Source of the DNA: an uncultured Acidobacteriota bacterium
GTDB lineage: Bacteria > Acidobacteriota > Terriglobia > Bryobacterales > Bryobacteraceae
Direction: 5' to 3'
Length of the DNA: 40,490 nucleotides
Assembly: GCA_902825945.1 (NCBI GenBank)
Contig: CADECY010000087.1
Span: 1-40,490, forward strand
Shown here: one piece after another, positions 1-7,759 of the stretch
Layout of the letters: each line of letters opens with the position of its first letter
Position numbering within the stretch: position 1 is the first letter of the stretch
Notes under the pieces: model-generated
What the model was told of the DNA's origin: nothing
Seen by the model: only the letters and a program-made list of their open reading frames with translations
Database searches by the model: none
Made by a program: the position numbers and the translations under genes

Positions 1-1327
1 CGCGCGAGTTGACTGCATCCCACTCCCGGCGCTCCTGCTCGAGAATCCGCTGCGTGCGGAGGCGCTGATGCCGGTCAATCATTCCCATGCCGGAAGCCGG
101 CAGCACGCGGCGGTTCACCGATTCGAGCGGATGCGGCCGTGCCACCGCCTGAATGGGCGTGGCCGCTGGACCGTTGACCAGATGCAACCGCCGGTATCGG
201 GCGGGACAAACGAGTGTCTCAGTTTCGATCACGGGCAGCACGCTGGTCTCACGGAGTTCGCCGGAGACGCCGGGCCGCGAGCGCACGAACAGCACGCGCC
301 ACTCGCCGGGCAGTGGATCCTCACCGAGCACGGCCGCCACGGCCCGCATCGGAATGTCGAGCCGCGCGGTCCATCCGGTGGGACCGCGGTCGATGATGGC
401 TCGGGTGCCGCTCTTCCAATCGGTTCGCGGGCGCGAGATTCGCTGGCCGCCGCTCATGCCAGTGGCTTCGGAAACGGTTCCCGATGGATCGATGCCGATC
501 TGAACGTACGAAGATCCAGTGGCCGAAAGGTAGATCGAGAAGTTGTCGGAGTTGCCAGGGGAGGTGCCGCCCGGAACATCGCAGCGGGCCGTGACGCGGA
601 GTTTCTCGCCGTCATGGGAGAGTTGAACTCCGGTGGCCGCGCGCGGCCTGCGAGGGTTCGGCTCATTACGCACCAGCAGCCACTCGCCCGCCGCTCGATC
701 GCGCCCCACCTCGATCGGCGGTTCGGTATTTCCGATCGGTGCCGGGCGGAATACCGGCGCCGGAGCCTCCGCCGCCGCGGTTCGCGGAATGCGTCCGGCC
801 GGGCCGATCGCAGGCCAGCGGTAGCGCCGCTCCGGATCGCCCGGGCGCATCGCGCGAATCCGCTCGATCGTCACCGTGATCTCTTCTGGCCTCGCGGCCC
901 GAAAGTCATTCATCGGCATCGCGACCTCGGCGATCCACTCGTTCGTGCCCCGCGTGGCCGCGCCGCGGAAGTTGCCGGCTGGAATCGGAACGCCCTTGGT
1001 CTCGACGCCCCAAGCGCCGAGCGGTCCTACGACAACAGTCCAATCGGGATACGAGCCCGCTGTCACGTGGATGGAGTCCTCTTCTTCCCAGTGCGGGTTC
1101 CGGCCGATCGAGCGCGCCGTGAACTGGCCGCTGGACTCGGGCATGCGTGCCCCCACGTAGAGGTATCGGCCCGCGACGGCGATCCGAATCTCACCGCCGC
1201 CGCCGGACATCGGCGATGGCTGCGCGGTGCGCCAGATCGCCTCGTCGAGCTTGCCGTCGATCACCACCGGCGTCTGCGTCCAGGCAGGCGCGGCGGCCAG
1301 CAACCAGACGGCGAGCGTTTTTTTCAT
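1..1327 (-). CDS. Secreted CBM9-like (DOMON-type) protein, C-terminus cut by window edge
   Basis: The reading frame stays open from the ATG at 1327 to the left edge, giving at least 442 residues. The N-terminus MKKTLAVWLLAAAPAWTQ is a typical Sec signal peptide. Residues 22-32 (VIDGKLDEAIW) match the entry motif of the carbohydrate-binding family 9-like fold found in many exported acidobacterial proteins. A second similar beta-rich unit seems to start near residue 205 (IEVGRD..GEWLLVRN). The visible end is charged and Arg-rich and leads into sequence outside the window. The likely place of action is the periplasm or cell surface, with possible sugar or polymer binding; no catalytic motif is visible. 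It follows the DUF5989 gene by about 50 bp on the same strand, so it may end that operon. The family call is by motif and composition only. Confidence 0.8.
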   Translation of the reverse strand, partial: MKKTLAVWLLAAAPAWTQTPVVIDGKLDEAIWRTAQPSPMSGGGGEIRIAVAGRYLYVGARMPESSGQFTARSIGRNPHWEEEDSIHVTAGSYPDWTVVVGPLGAWGVETKGVPIPAGNFRGAATRGTNEWIAEVAMPMNDFRAARPEEITVTIERIRAMRPGDPERRYRWPAIGPAGRIPRTAAAEAPAPVFRPAPIGNTEPPIEVGRDRAAGEWLLVRNEPNPRRPRAATGVQLSHDGEKLRVTARCDVPGGTSPGNSDNFSIYLSATGSSYVQIGIDPSGTVSEATGMSGGQRISRPRTDWKSGTRAIIDRGPTGWTARLDIPMRAVAAVLGEDPLPGEWRVLFVRSRPGVSGELRETSVLPVIETETLVCPARYRRLHLVNGPAATPIQAVARPHPLESVNRRVLPASGMGMIDRHQRLRTQRILEQERREWDAVNSR

Positions 1328-1378
1328 CTCCCGATTATGCTCGTGCCGCGTTTCGCTTGCAAGACGGCGCGATTGCCG

Positions 1379-1567
1379 TCAGAACAACGTATAGACAAAC
1401 GGTGCCGCTGCCGTGCCGGAGAGCATCACCAGCACTCCGAGCAAAAGCAGAACCGCGACGATCGGAATCATCCACCATCTCTTCCGTGTCGCGAGGAAAT
1501 CCCACAGTTCGGCCAGCACACCACGATCGCGCTGTTCGCTGGCGATCTTCTTGAAGCCTCCGCTCAT
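1379..1567 (-). CDS. DUF5989 family small membrane protein
   Basis: This 62-residue protein has a short charged N-terminus, the segment LAELWDFLATRKRWWMIPI, one hydrophobic helix (about residues 34-50) and the terminal motif APFVYTLF. That layout (ELW.FL..RK.WW, helix, AP-F-YTLF) is the signature of the DUF5989 family, whose genes usually follow SxtJ-like and carbamoyltransferase genes. The ATG at 1567 was chosen because it lies 13 nt after the SxtJ stop and begins the conserved part. An in-frame ATG at 1612 would add 15 residues and overlap SxtJ. The molecular role of the family is unknown. It probably acts in the inner membrane with its two upstream partners. Confidence 0.85.
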   Translation of the reverse strand: MSGGFKKIASEQRDRGVLAELWDFLATRKRWWMIPIVAVLLLLGVLVMLSGTAAAPFVYTLF

Positions 1568-1580
1568 TCCTATGGTTGTA

Positions 1581-1964
1581 TCAGAACTGCCGGACGTAGG
1601 ACCGTGGATCATCGCGTGGCGCGCGCTCGATCCAACGTGGTGGCGTGTGGCGAAGCGCGAGGCGATCCCGTCCGCTGATTCGAAGCAGGATCCCGATCGG
1701 AGTCACGACTCCGAAGAACACGGCGGCCAGGATCAACCGCGAGATCAGCCATCCGATCGGAAACGTCGCGATCGACGCACCCACGAACACCGGCCGCAGC
1801 AGCGCGGGCCGCAGCCATCCCGCCACCGCGGCCGCCCCGCCAACTGCGATCAACCACGGGATGCCGCGACGTCCCCCCGCAACTCCGAGCACCGCCAGGC
1901 ACAAGAGTCCGAACCAGCGCAGCTTGCGCGAATCGGGGTTGCGATCGATGTCCGCGAATCTCAT
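1581..1964 (-). CDS. SxtJ-like membrane protein
   Basis: This 127-residue protein has hydrophobic stretches near residues 16-29, 34-52 and 60-90. It carries the family core FPIGWLISRLILAAVFFGVV followed by TPIGILLRISGRDRL, which matches the SxtJ family named after the saxitoxin cluster. In that family a small membrane protein accompanies a NodU/SxtI-type carbamoyltransferase. It starts 4 nt after the carbamoyltransferase stop, so translation is probably coupled. The role is unknown; by context it may anchor or assist the carbamoyltransferase at the membrane. The C-terminus ends in a basic, Arg-rich tail (about residues 98-127). Confidence 0.88.
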   Translation of the reverse strand: MRFADIDRNPDSRKLRWFGLLCLAVLGVAGGRRGIPWLIAVGGAAAVAGWLRPALLRPVFVGASIATFPIGWLISRLILAAVFFGVVTPIGILLRISGRDRLALRHTPPRWIERAPRDDPRSYVRQF

Positions 1965-1968
1965 CGTG

Positions 1969-3735
1969 TCAATCCGGATCGAACCGCGAGAGAAATACAG
2001 CTCGGCCGGCGTCGCCGAGTCCGCCCGTGTCGCGCTTGTCGATCACGCAATCCTCGAGCACCAGCAGATCGATATCGGTTGCCAGGAAGCAGCGCAGCGC
2101 ATCCTCGGGTGTGCACACGAGCGGTTCGCCTCGCACGTTGAAGCTCGTATTGATGAGCACGGGGCACCCGCTCCTTTCTCCGAACGCCTCGAGCAACGCG
2201 TGCAATTCCGGATGCCGTTCGCGATCCACGGTCTGCACTCGTGCGCTTCCGTCTACGTGCGACACGGCGGGAATCGCGGCGGGATTCCTCGCTAGCGCGG
2301 TGATGAGCATGTACGGGCTTGCTGAGGTGAGGTCGAACCACTCAGCGGCGTGTTCCACAGGCACGCACGGAGCAAACGGCCGGAACGTCTCGCGAAACTT
2401 GATCTTGCGATTCAACGCCTCGCGCATTGCGGGACCTCGCGGATCGGCGAGGATACTCCGCGACCCGAGCGCGCGAGGCCCAAACTCCATCCTGCCCTGA
2501 AACCAGCCTGCCACGCGGCCCGCTGCGAGTGCCTCCGCCACATGCGCGGACAGCGCCGCGCGATCCTCGAAGTGCCGGTACGGAATTCGCTGGGAATCGA
2601 GCACCGCGCGGACCTCGGAACTCGGATACGCGGGACCGAGCCGGCTCGCGCGCTGCGAATCGCCTGTGCGGTGCTCCCGCGGACCATCGAGAAGTTGGTG
2701 CCACACGAACAGCGCCGCACCCAACGCCCCGCCCGCATCGCCCGCCGCCGGCTGGACCCAGATCCGGTCGAACGGCCCCTCGCGCAACAGCCGTCCATTG
2801 GCAACGCAGTTCAGTGCCACTCCACCAGCGAGTACGAGATCGCGGCAGCAGGTCCGCTCGTGCAGCGCGCGTCCCATACGAAGAACCACCTCCTCCGTCA
2901 CAGCCTGGATACTCGCGGCGAGATCCTTATGCCGCTGCTCGATCTCAGCCTCCGGTTTGCGAGGCTCTCCCCCGAGCAAACGGTGGAAGCGGGCGTTCGT
3001 CATCGTCAAGCCTTGGCAGTAGTTGAAATAATCCATGTCGAGCCAGATCGCGCCGTCTGGCCCGATCGTGACGACATGTTTCCGGATCGCCTCGGCATAG
3101 ACGGGCTTGCCATACGGCGCGAGCCCCATCAGTTTGTACTCGCCGCTGTTCACGCGAAATCCGCAATAAGAAGTGAACGCGGAGTAGAGCAGCCCGAGCG
3201 AGTGCGGGAACGCGAGTTCGTGCGTGAGCCGGATCTTGTTGCCTTCGCCCATGCCGCTAGAGGCGGTGGCCCATTCGCCCACGCCATCGAGCGTCAGGAT
3301 CGCGGCCTTGTCGAACGGACTCGGAAAGAACGCGCTTGCGGCGTGGCTCTCGTGATGTTCGGGGAAAACGAGCGGAGCCCGGACGGCATCACCGAGTCCG
3401 CGCCGCAGCGTCCGGCGCAGGAACAGCTTGTCCTTCAGCCACACCGGCATCGCGGCACAAAAGCTGCTGAATCCTCGCGGGGCGAATGCGAGGGAGGTCT
3501 CGAGAAGGCGATCGAACTTGAGTAGCGGCTTTTCATAAAACGTCACGTAGTCGACCGAGCGCGCATCGATACCGGCCTCGCGCAGACAGTACTCGATGGC
3601 TCGTGCCGGAAACGCGGCGTCGTGTTTCTTGCGGGTAAAGCGTTCCTCTTGCGCGGCAGCCACGATCTCGCCATCGATCACCAGCGCGGCGGCGCTGTCG
3701 TGATAGAAGGCGGAGATTCCGAGGATACTCGTCAC
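1969..3735 (-). CDS. NodU/SxtI-type O-carbamoyltransferase
   Basis: This 588-residue protein belongs to the family that transfers a carbamoyl group from carbamoyl phosphate, through carbamoyl-adenylate, to a hydroxyl of a sugar or natural product. The N-terminal Kae1-like part opens with ILGISAFYHDSAAALV and contains HHESHAASAFFPSPF, GEYKLMGLAPYGKP and LAGGVALNCVANG. The C-terminal YrdC-like part contains GRMEFGPRALGSRSI, FRPFAP and NTSFNVRGEP. Both domains look complete. The start is taken as GTG at 3735 because the protein then begins M-TSILGIS as in relatives; the upstream in-frame extension is RloB coding sequence read in another frame. Only one base separates this GTG from the RloB stop. 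The substrate cannot be read from the sequence; no sugar or natural-product biosynthesis genes are adjacent. Confidence 0.93.
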   Translation of the reverse strand: MTSILGISAFYHDSAAALVIDGEIVAAAQEERFTRKKHDAAFPARAIEYCLREAGIDARSVDYVTFYEKPLLKFDRLLETSLAFAPRGFSSFCAAMPVWLKDKLFLRRTLRRGLGDAVRAPLVFPEHHESHAASAFFPSPFDKAAILTLDGVGEWATASSGMGEGNKIRLTHELAFPHSLGLLYSAFTSYCGFRVNSGEYKLMGLAPYGKPVYAEAIRKHVVTIGPDGAIWLDMDYFNYCQGLTMTNARFHRLLGGEPRKPEAEIEQRHKDLAASIQAVTEEVVLRMGRALHERTCCRDLVLAGGVALNCVANGRLLREGPFDRIWVQPAAGDAGGALGAALFVWHQLLDGPREHRTGDSQRASRLGPAYPSSEVRAVLDSQRIPYRHFEDRAALSAHVAEALAAGRVAGWFQGRMEFGPRALGSRSILADPRGPAMREALNRKIKFRETFRPFAPCVPVEHAAEWFDLTSASPYMLITALARNPAAIPAVSHVDGSARVQTVDRERHPELHALLEAFGERSGCPVLINTSFNVRGEPLVCTPEDALRCFLATDIDLLVLEDCVIDKRDTGGLGDAGRAVFLSRFDPD

Positions 3736-3736
3736 G

Positions 3737-4609
3737 CTAGCGGAGGGTGCGAATCTGGCGCACCAGATGATGGACACCGGTGGAAGGGTTCTCGCCGGGG
3801 GCGCCATTCCGGCCATGCCGCTTGTCAAGTTCGGTGGCGCGGGCGCGGGCGTCTTCGGTCAGTGGAGCAAGCTTCTCGAATAGCAGGCTCTTTTGAGGAA
3901 CACGCGCAAAACGGACTCGCTTCGGCGCCCAACCCTCTGCGTGTTCCTCCCCTCCTGGCGCCGCGCCTGCGCGGCCTTTGCGCTTTTGAGGAACACGCGC
4001 AAAACGGAGCCCGTCGCCGCCCTGGATCATACCGTGTTCCTCGATTGCTGGTGGCGCGGCTCGCGGCCCCCGCTTTTGAGGAACACGCGCACAACGGACT
4101 CGCTTCGGCGCCCGACCAGCGGCGTGTTCCTGGACATTTGGCGCCGCGCCTTCGCGGCCTGTGCGCTTTTGATAGCCCGGCATGGACTTGCGGCAGAGAC
4201 TCTGCGCCTGGTGCCGGTGGATCGGCGCGGTCTGGTCCTGAAAGTGGAGAAGCACGAACAGTTCGAAGCACGGGTTCGAAACCGCGGGCGAGATTCCATG
4301 TGCTTTGGCTTGCTGCGTCGCGTCCGGCACTTTCGGATGCAGGTCGATGTCGAAGACGCGCCAAACCTCTTCGAAGTAGTCACTGGCGTCACGCGACGCG
4401 AGTGCACAGCTCTTGAGCTCCACCGCCTTTTCCACAACCGTCCTGGGCGTGCCCGTGGGCACCACAATCGGCCGGATCGGGAGACGCTCGGCTTGCTTCA
4501 ACTGCTCGAGGTATCCCGGCTCGGTCTTCGCCCCTTCGCAGGCGATGAGTTCTCTCGGACTGCGATCACGCTGGCAGGAGCCGAGGACAAAGCGATCAGA
4601 CTTCGGCAT
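3737..4609 (-). CDS. RloB-family protein (TOPRIM-like, AbiLii type) with a 92-residue in-frame repeat insertion
   Basis: The 290-residue ORF begins at ATG 4609, inside the end of the ATPase remnant (14-nt overlap). Conserved RloB features are IACEGAKTEPGYLEQL, VVEKAVELK, VWRVFDIDLHP, AHGISPAVSNPCFELFVLLHF and the C-terminal NPSTGVHHLV. The CEG..TE and FDID motifs suggest a TOPRIM-like metal site. RloB proteins are partners of AAA_21 ATPases in restriction-linked and abortive-infection (AbiL-like) loci. Between MPGYQK and SLLFEKL the ORF gains exactly 92 residues in three units of 31, 30 and 31, each ending ARVPQK. Without them the protein would be 198 residues, near the family's normal size. 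With the ATPase partner broken, the module is probably inactive for defence. Whether the protein still folds is unknown. Confidence 0.85.
   Translation of the reverse strand: MPKSDRFVLGSCQRDRSPRELIACEGAKTEPGYLEQLKQAERLPIRPIVVPTGTPRTVVEKAVELKSCALASRDASDYFEEVWRVFDIDLHPKVPDATQQAKAHGISPAVSNPCFELFVLLHFQDQTAPIHRHQAQSLCRKSMPGYQKRTGREGAAPNVQEHAAGRAPKRVRCARVPQKRGPRAAPPAIEEHGMIQGGDGLRFARVPQKRKGRAGAAPGGEEHAEGWAPKRVRFARVPQKSLLFEKLAPLTEDARARATELDKRHGRNGAPGENPSTGVHHLVRQIRTLR
3890..4172. repeat. Three tandem 90-93 bp palindromic repeat units inside rloB, bounded by CTTTTGA
   Basis: Units begin at 3890, 3983 and 4073, and the boundary heptamer CTTTTGA appears a fourth time at 4166. Unit lengths are 93, 90 and 93 bp, all multiples of three. 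Each unit opens with GAGGAACACGCGC and, about 45 bp later, carries the inverted partner GTGTTCCT. Units 1 and 3 also hold a tight GC hairpin (GCCGCG, 4-nt loop, CGCGGC). Units 1 and 3 are close relatives; unit 2 differs in its interior. CTTTTGA at both outer borders could be a target duplication or part of the repeating unit. The properties recall palindromic elements that insert in frame into genes, such as the Rickettsia palindromic elements; the analogy is an inference. Confidence 0.85.
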
Positions 4610-4970
4610 TGGAGTCGCTCTTCGCCGAACCGTAAAGTGGCGGTCGGGGAACATACGGCACGGCGCCGTATCGCCCCTGGAGATAGATCTTGTCGAGGCT
4701 TTCTCCCCCTCGTTCATTGAAATCGGTTAATGGATAGAGCGTGGTTTCCCCTTTGCGATTCTGGTCCGTGAACCACACCTCCTCCCTCTGAAGAAGTCCT
4801 GCCCGCGGCAGGTTCGTTTCGTGGGCCCAAACCACATTGATCTTGCCAGACGCGTTTGCGCCGTAGGTCGCCGAAATGGCAACGGGTTCGCTCTCGTCGC
4901 CGCTGACCAGCATGAAATCCTGAGCCGTGCGAAACGACCGGAAATTCGAAAATCGAAAGCGAAGTAACAC
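4596..4970 (-). pseudogene. RloA/AbiLi-like AAA_21 ATPase with large internal deletion
   Basis: From the GTG at 4970 the 124-residue product starts MLLRFRFSNFRSFRTAQDF and reaches the Walker A region YGANASGK, as in AAA_15/AAA_21 ATPases of the RloA/AbiLi group. It then jumps directly to VVWAHETNLPRAGLLQ, EEVWFTDQN, LYPLTDF and YLQGRYGAVP, which are C-terminal family features (His-switch strand onward). Everything between is missing: the rest of the nucleotide-binding domain, the insert domain, the ABC signature and Walker B. Intact relatives are roughly 400 residues or more, so some 270-300 residues are lost. The deletion keeps the frame, so a mini-protein could still be made, but ATP hydrolysis is implausible. 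It overlaps RloB by 14 nt, the normal arrangement of a coupled ATPase/RloB pair. Confidence 0.8.
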
Positions 4971-5026
4971 GCGAGCGTCTGTGAACGATCTTCGCACACC
5001 ACCCCCTTCGTAGAATGAGAGTGACA

Positions 5027-7081
5027 ATGCGCTGGTTCCAGTCCTACCGCGCCAAACTCCAAGCCGTCTTCCTGCTGCTCGGCCTTGCCGCAATCGCCCT
5101 CACAGGATGGGAAGCCTCGGCCGGCGCGAGCGCCGCCCTGCGCGAGGCCACCTACGACCGGCTCACCGCTTATCGCCAGGCCTGTGTCCGGCGCATCGAG
5201 CGCTACTTTCAGGATCTGAGCGGCCATGTGCTGGCGCTATCGGCCGACGAGTCCGTGTTGCGCGCGGTCGAGGAGTTCAGCGCCGCATGGCCGTCGTTGC
5301 CCGTTGCCAACCCGGCGCACGATCGGGCGCTGCGCGAATACTATCGAGGATTTGGCGCGGGCGCCGAATCGTGGTTCCCGCTCGATCCACGCTCACGCTC
5401 GCTCCAGCATCTGTTCCTCGCCTCCAATCCACACCCGATCGGCGCCAAGGACCGCCTGCTCGAAGCTCCCGGACCCTACGGGCGCATCCACGCCCGCTCC
5501 CATCCAACCCTCCACCGCTACCAGACCGCCTTCGGCTTCTACGACATCCTGTTGATCGATGCCGCGACGGCCCGCGTTCTGTACAGCGTATTCAAGGAAC
5601 CGGACCTCGGCGTCCACCTGCCAGCCCCGCCGTACCGGCAATCCGCGCTCGGCAAGATCTTCGACCGCGCGATGTCGCTTGGCGAGCCCGAGCAGTTTGT
5701 CCTCGCCGACTACGAGCCGTACGTGCCTTCCCACTCGGCGCCCGCTGCTTTTGCGGCCGCGCCCATTTGGCGAGCCGGATCAAAAGTGGGCGTGCTCGCG
5801 ATCCAGGTCTCGATCGCCGAAATCAACCGCGTGATGACCGCCGATCGCAACTGGGCCGCGGAAGGACTCGGCCGCACCGGACAAGCCTACATCATGGGTC
5901 CCGGCAACACCCTTCGAAGCGACATGCGCTACATGATCGAGCAGCCGGAACGCTACCGTGACGAGCTCGGCGAGTTCGGCACCGCGGTTCTGCGACTGCG
6001 CGTGGCCGAGGACGCGGCGCGTTTTCGAACCTCGGCGCCCGGCACCGAAATCGGCACGGACGTGCGCGGCGTGCCCGTACTGCGCTCGCACGCGCCATTG
6101 AACGTACCCGGGATCGATTGGGCCCTCATGGCCGAGATCGAAATGGAGGAGGCGTTCGAACCCGTGCGGAAGCTGCGCAGCCGGATCCTCGCAATTGGTG
6201 TGGTGATCGCCGCCGGTTTCTGGATCGCGGCCGCGCTCCTGGCTCGCTCGGTCACGCGGCCCGTCACACGGCTCGCGGAAGGCGCGCAACGGCTCGGTGA
6301 CCGCAACTTCGATGTCCGCCTGCCCGTTACGTCGAACGACGAAATCGGCAACCTGGCGGCGGACTTCAACCGCATGGCCGAGGCTCTCCAAAAGACCACG
6401 GTCTCCAAGGAAGAGCTGCGGGAACTGGCGGGCCGGCTCATCACCGCGCAGGAGGACGAGCGCCGCCGGATCGCGCGCGAGCTTCACGACGATCTCACCC
6501 AGCGCCTGGCCGCCATCGCCATCGAGACTGGCAACGTTTCGCGGCTGCCGGACCCGGTCGCCTGGCGCGAGGGGCTCGAAACGATCCGCCAGCGCATGGA
6601 GCAACTCTCCGGCGAAGTCCATCGGCTTTCCCGGCGCCTTCACCCGGCGATGCTCGACGATTTGGGGCTCATCGTGGCGATCGAGTCGGAGTGCCGGGGC
6701 TTCTTCGAGGCGGGAGGCCCGCCGGTGGAGCTCGAAGTCACCGGATCGTTCGACGATCTTGCGCCCGATGCGCGCCTCGCGCTGTATCGAATCGTGCAGG
6801 AGTCGTTGCGGAACATCCGCAGGCACGCGGCGGCCGAGTCAGTTTGGCTGAAGCTCGAACGGGGGAATTCCGAAGTCCGGGTCGAGATTCGCGACGATGG
6901 CCGCGGTTTCGATCGTTCGAGTCCGGATTGGCGCCCGGGACTCGGGCTCGCGAGCATGCAAGAGCGAGTCCGTTTGCTCGGTGGACGCATCGAAATAGGG
7001 TCGGAGCCCGGCAAGGGCACGCGTTCCCAGGTATGGCTTCCCGTCCCAGAGTCCTCCTCGCCGACGATCACCGCATCGTAA
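5027..7081 (+). CDS. Membrane sensor histidine kinase, Cache-HAMP-HisKA_3 (NarL type)
   Basis: This 684-residue kinase has a first membrane helix near residues 12-30, a long extracytoplasmic region of about 350 residues with dCache-like features (FGFYDILLIDAATARVLYS, GRTGQAYIMGP), and a second helix around 389-408. A HAMP segment follows, then the HisKA_3 dimerisation helix RRRIARELHDDLTQRLAA with phospho-acceptor His487. The HATPase has IVQESLRNIRRHA, DDGRGF and GLGLASMQERVRLLGG. ATG 5027 is preferred because GAGAG lies just upstream; ATG 5015 in the same frame would add four residues. The last 49 nt overlap the response regulator, its evident partner. The Cache ligand is unknown; small organic molecules are usual for the fold. 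Confidence 0.93.
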   Translation: MRWFQSYRAKLQAVFLLLGLAAIALTGWEASAGASAALREATYDRLTAYRQACVRRIERYFQDLSGHVLALSADESVLRAVEEFSAAWPSLPVANPAHDRALREYYRGFGAGAESWFPLDPRSRSLQHLFLASNPHPIGAKDRLLEAPGPYGRIHARSHPTLHRYQTAFGFYDILLIDAATARVLYSVFKEPDLGVHLPAPPYRQSALGKIFDRAMSLGEPEQFVLADYEPYVPSHSAPAAFAAAPIWRAGSKVGVLAIQVSIAEINRVMTADRNWAAEGLGRTGQAYIMGPGNTLRSDMRYMIEQPERYRDELGEFGTAVLRLRVAEDAARFRTSAPGTEIGTDVRGVPVLRSHAPLNVPGIDWALMAEIEMEEAFEPVRKLRSRILAIGVVIAAGFWIAAALLARSVTRPVTRLAEGAQRLGDRNFDVRLPVTSNDEIGNLAADFNRMAEALQKTTVSKEELRELAGRLITAQEDERRRIARELHDDLTQRLAAIAIETGNVSRLPDPVAWREGLETIRQRMEQLSGEVHRLSRRLHPAMLDDLGLIVAIESECRGFFEAGGPPVELEVTGSFDDLAPDARLALYRIVQESLRNIRRHAAAESVWLKLERGNSEVRVEIRDDGRGFDRSSPDWRPGLGLASMQERVRLLGGRIEIGSEPGKGTRSQVWLPVPESSSPTITAS

Positions 7082-7683
7082 TCGATGGCTTGTGCGGCCT
7101 TCTGGCCGCCGAATTCGATTTGTGCGGAACCGCGGCGGATGGTTTGGCTCTCGTGGAGCAGGCAAAGGCGCTCCGGCCGGACGTGATTGTCGCCGATGTG
7201 TCGATGCCTCTGTTGAACGGAATTGACGCAATCCGCAAGCTGCGCGCCGAAGGCGTCACGGCGAAGGCCGTGATGCTGACGATGCATCCCGATGTGACGT
7301 ACCTGTCGCGAGCGCTCGACGCCGGGGCTTCCGGCTATGTCTTGAAGCACGCCGCCTCCGATGAGTTGATCGAAGCGATCCGTGAAGTCTTGCGTGGCGG
7401 CACCTTCATCTCGCCCGGGATTCGCACTCCAAGCGTGACGGACCTGCTCGACCAGACCCGCCGCCACCTGAAGCCCGTGATCGAGTTGACCGGCCGGCAG
7501 CGCGAAGTGCTGCAGTTGCTGGCCGAGGGAAAGTCCGCCAAGGAGATCGGCGCGATTCTCGACATTTCACCCCGCACTGTGGAGACCCACAAGTACAAGA
7601 TGATGGACGATCTCGGCGTGAAGACCACGGCTCAACTGATTCAGCACGCGATCAAGCTCGGGCTGATCGCCAACCAGCCGTGA
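7033..7683 (+). CDS. NarL/LuxR-type response regulator
   Basis: This 216-residue protein has a receiver domain (residues 6-122) with acidic pair D11-D12, phospho-acceptor D55 in VIVADVSMP and a conserved Lys in SGYVLKHA. A LuxR-type helix-turn-helix follows (about 148-210; LTGRQREVLQLLAEGKSAKEIGAILDISP is written here only as the region, ending in TVETHKYKMMDDLGVKT). The start is ATG 7033, inside the 3' end of the kinase gene, because the protein then begins MASRPRVLLADDH as expected. The 49-nt overlap points to coupled translation and a dedicated kinase-regulator pair. Target genes are not identifiable from the window. Confidence 0.94.
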   Translation: MASRPRVLLADDHRIVIDGLCGLLAAEFDLCGTAADGLALVEQAKALRPDVIVADVSMPLLNGIDAIRKLRAEGVTAKAVMLTMHPDVTYLSRALDAGASGYVLKHAASDELIEAIREVLRGGTFISPGIRTPSVTDLLDQTRRHLKPVIELTGRQREVLQLLAEGKSAKEIGAILDISPRTVETHKYKMMDDLGVKTTAQLIQHAIKLGLIANQP

Positions 7684-7759
7684 GCCGCCGGACCCGTAAT
7701 CTTTCGGATGTTGCCAGCACGCGCACCCGGAGCTTAATGGAGTCAGGAGGCAAAACGAA

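Noticed and set aside
68..1678. Long plus-strand open frame (536 codons)
   Set aside because: It is antisense to the CBM9-like, DUF5989 and SxtJ genes, which have clear families; its product is Arg/His/Pro-rich as expected of a GC-rich shadow.
3890..4172. CRISPR-like array
   Set aside because: Only three long units, similarity extends through most of the unit instead of alternating repeats and unique spacers, the units lie in frame inside a gene, and no cas gene is present.
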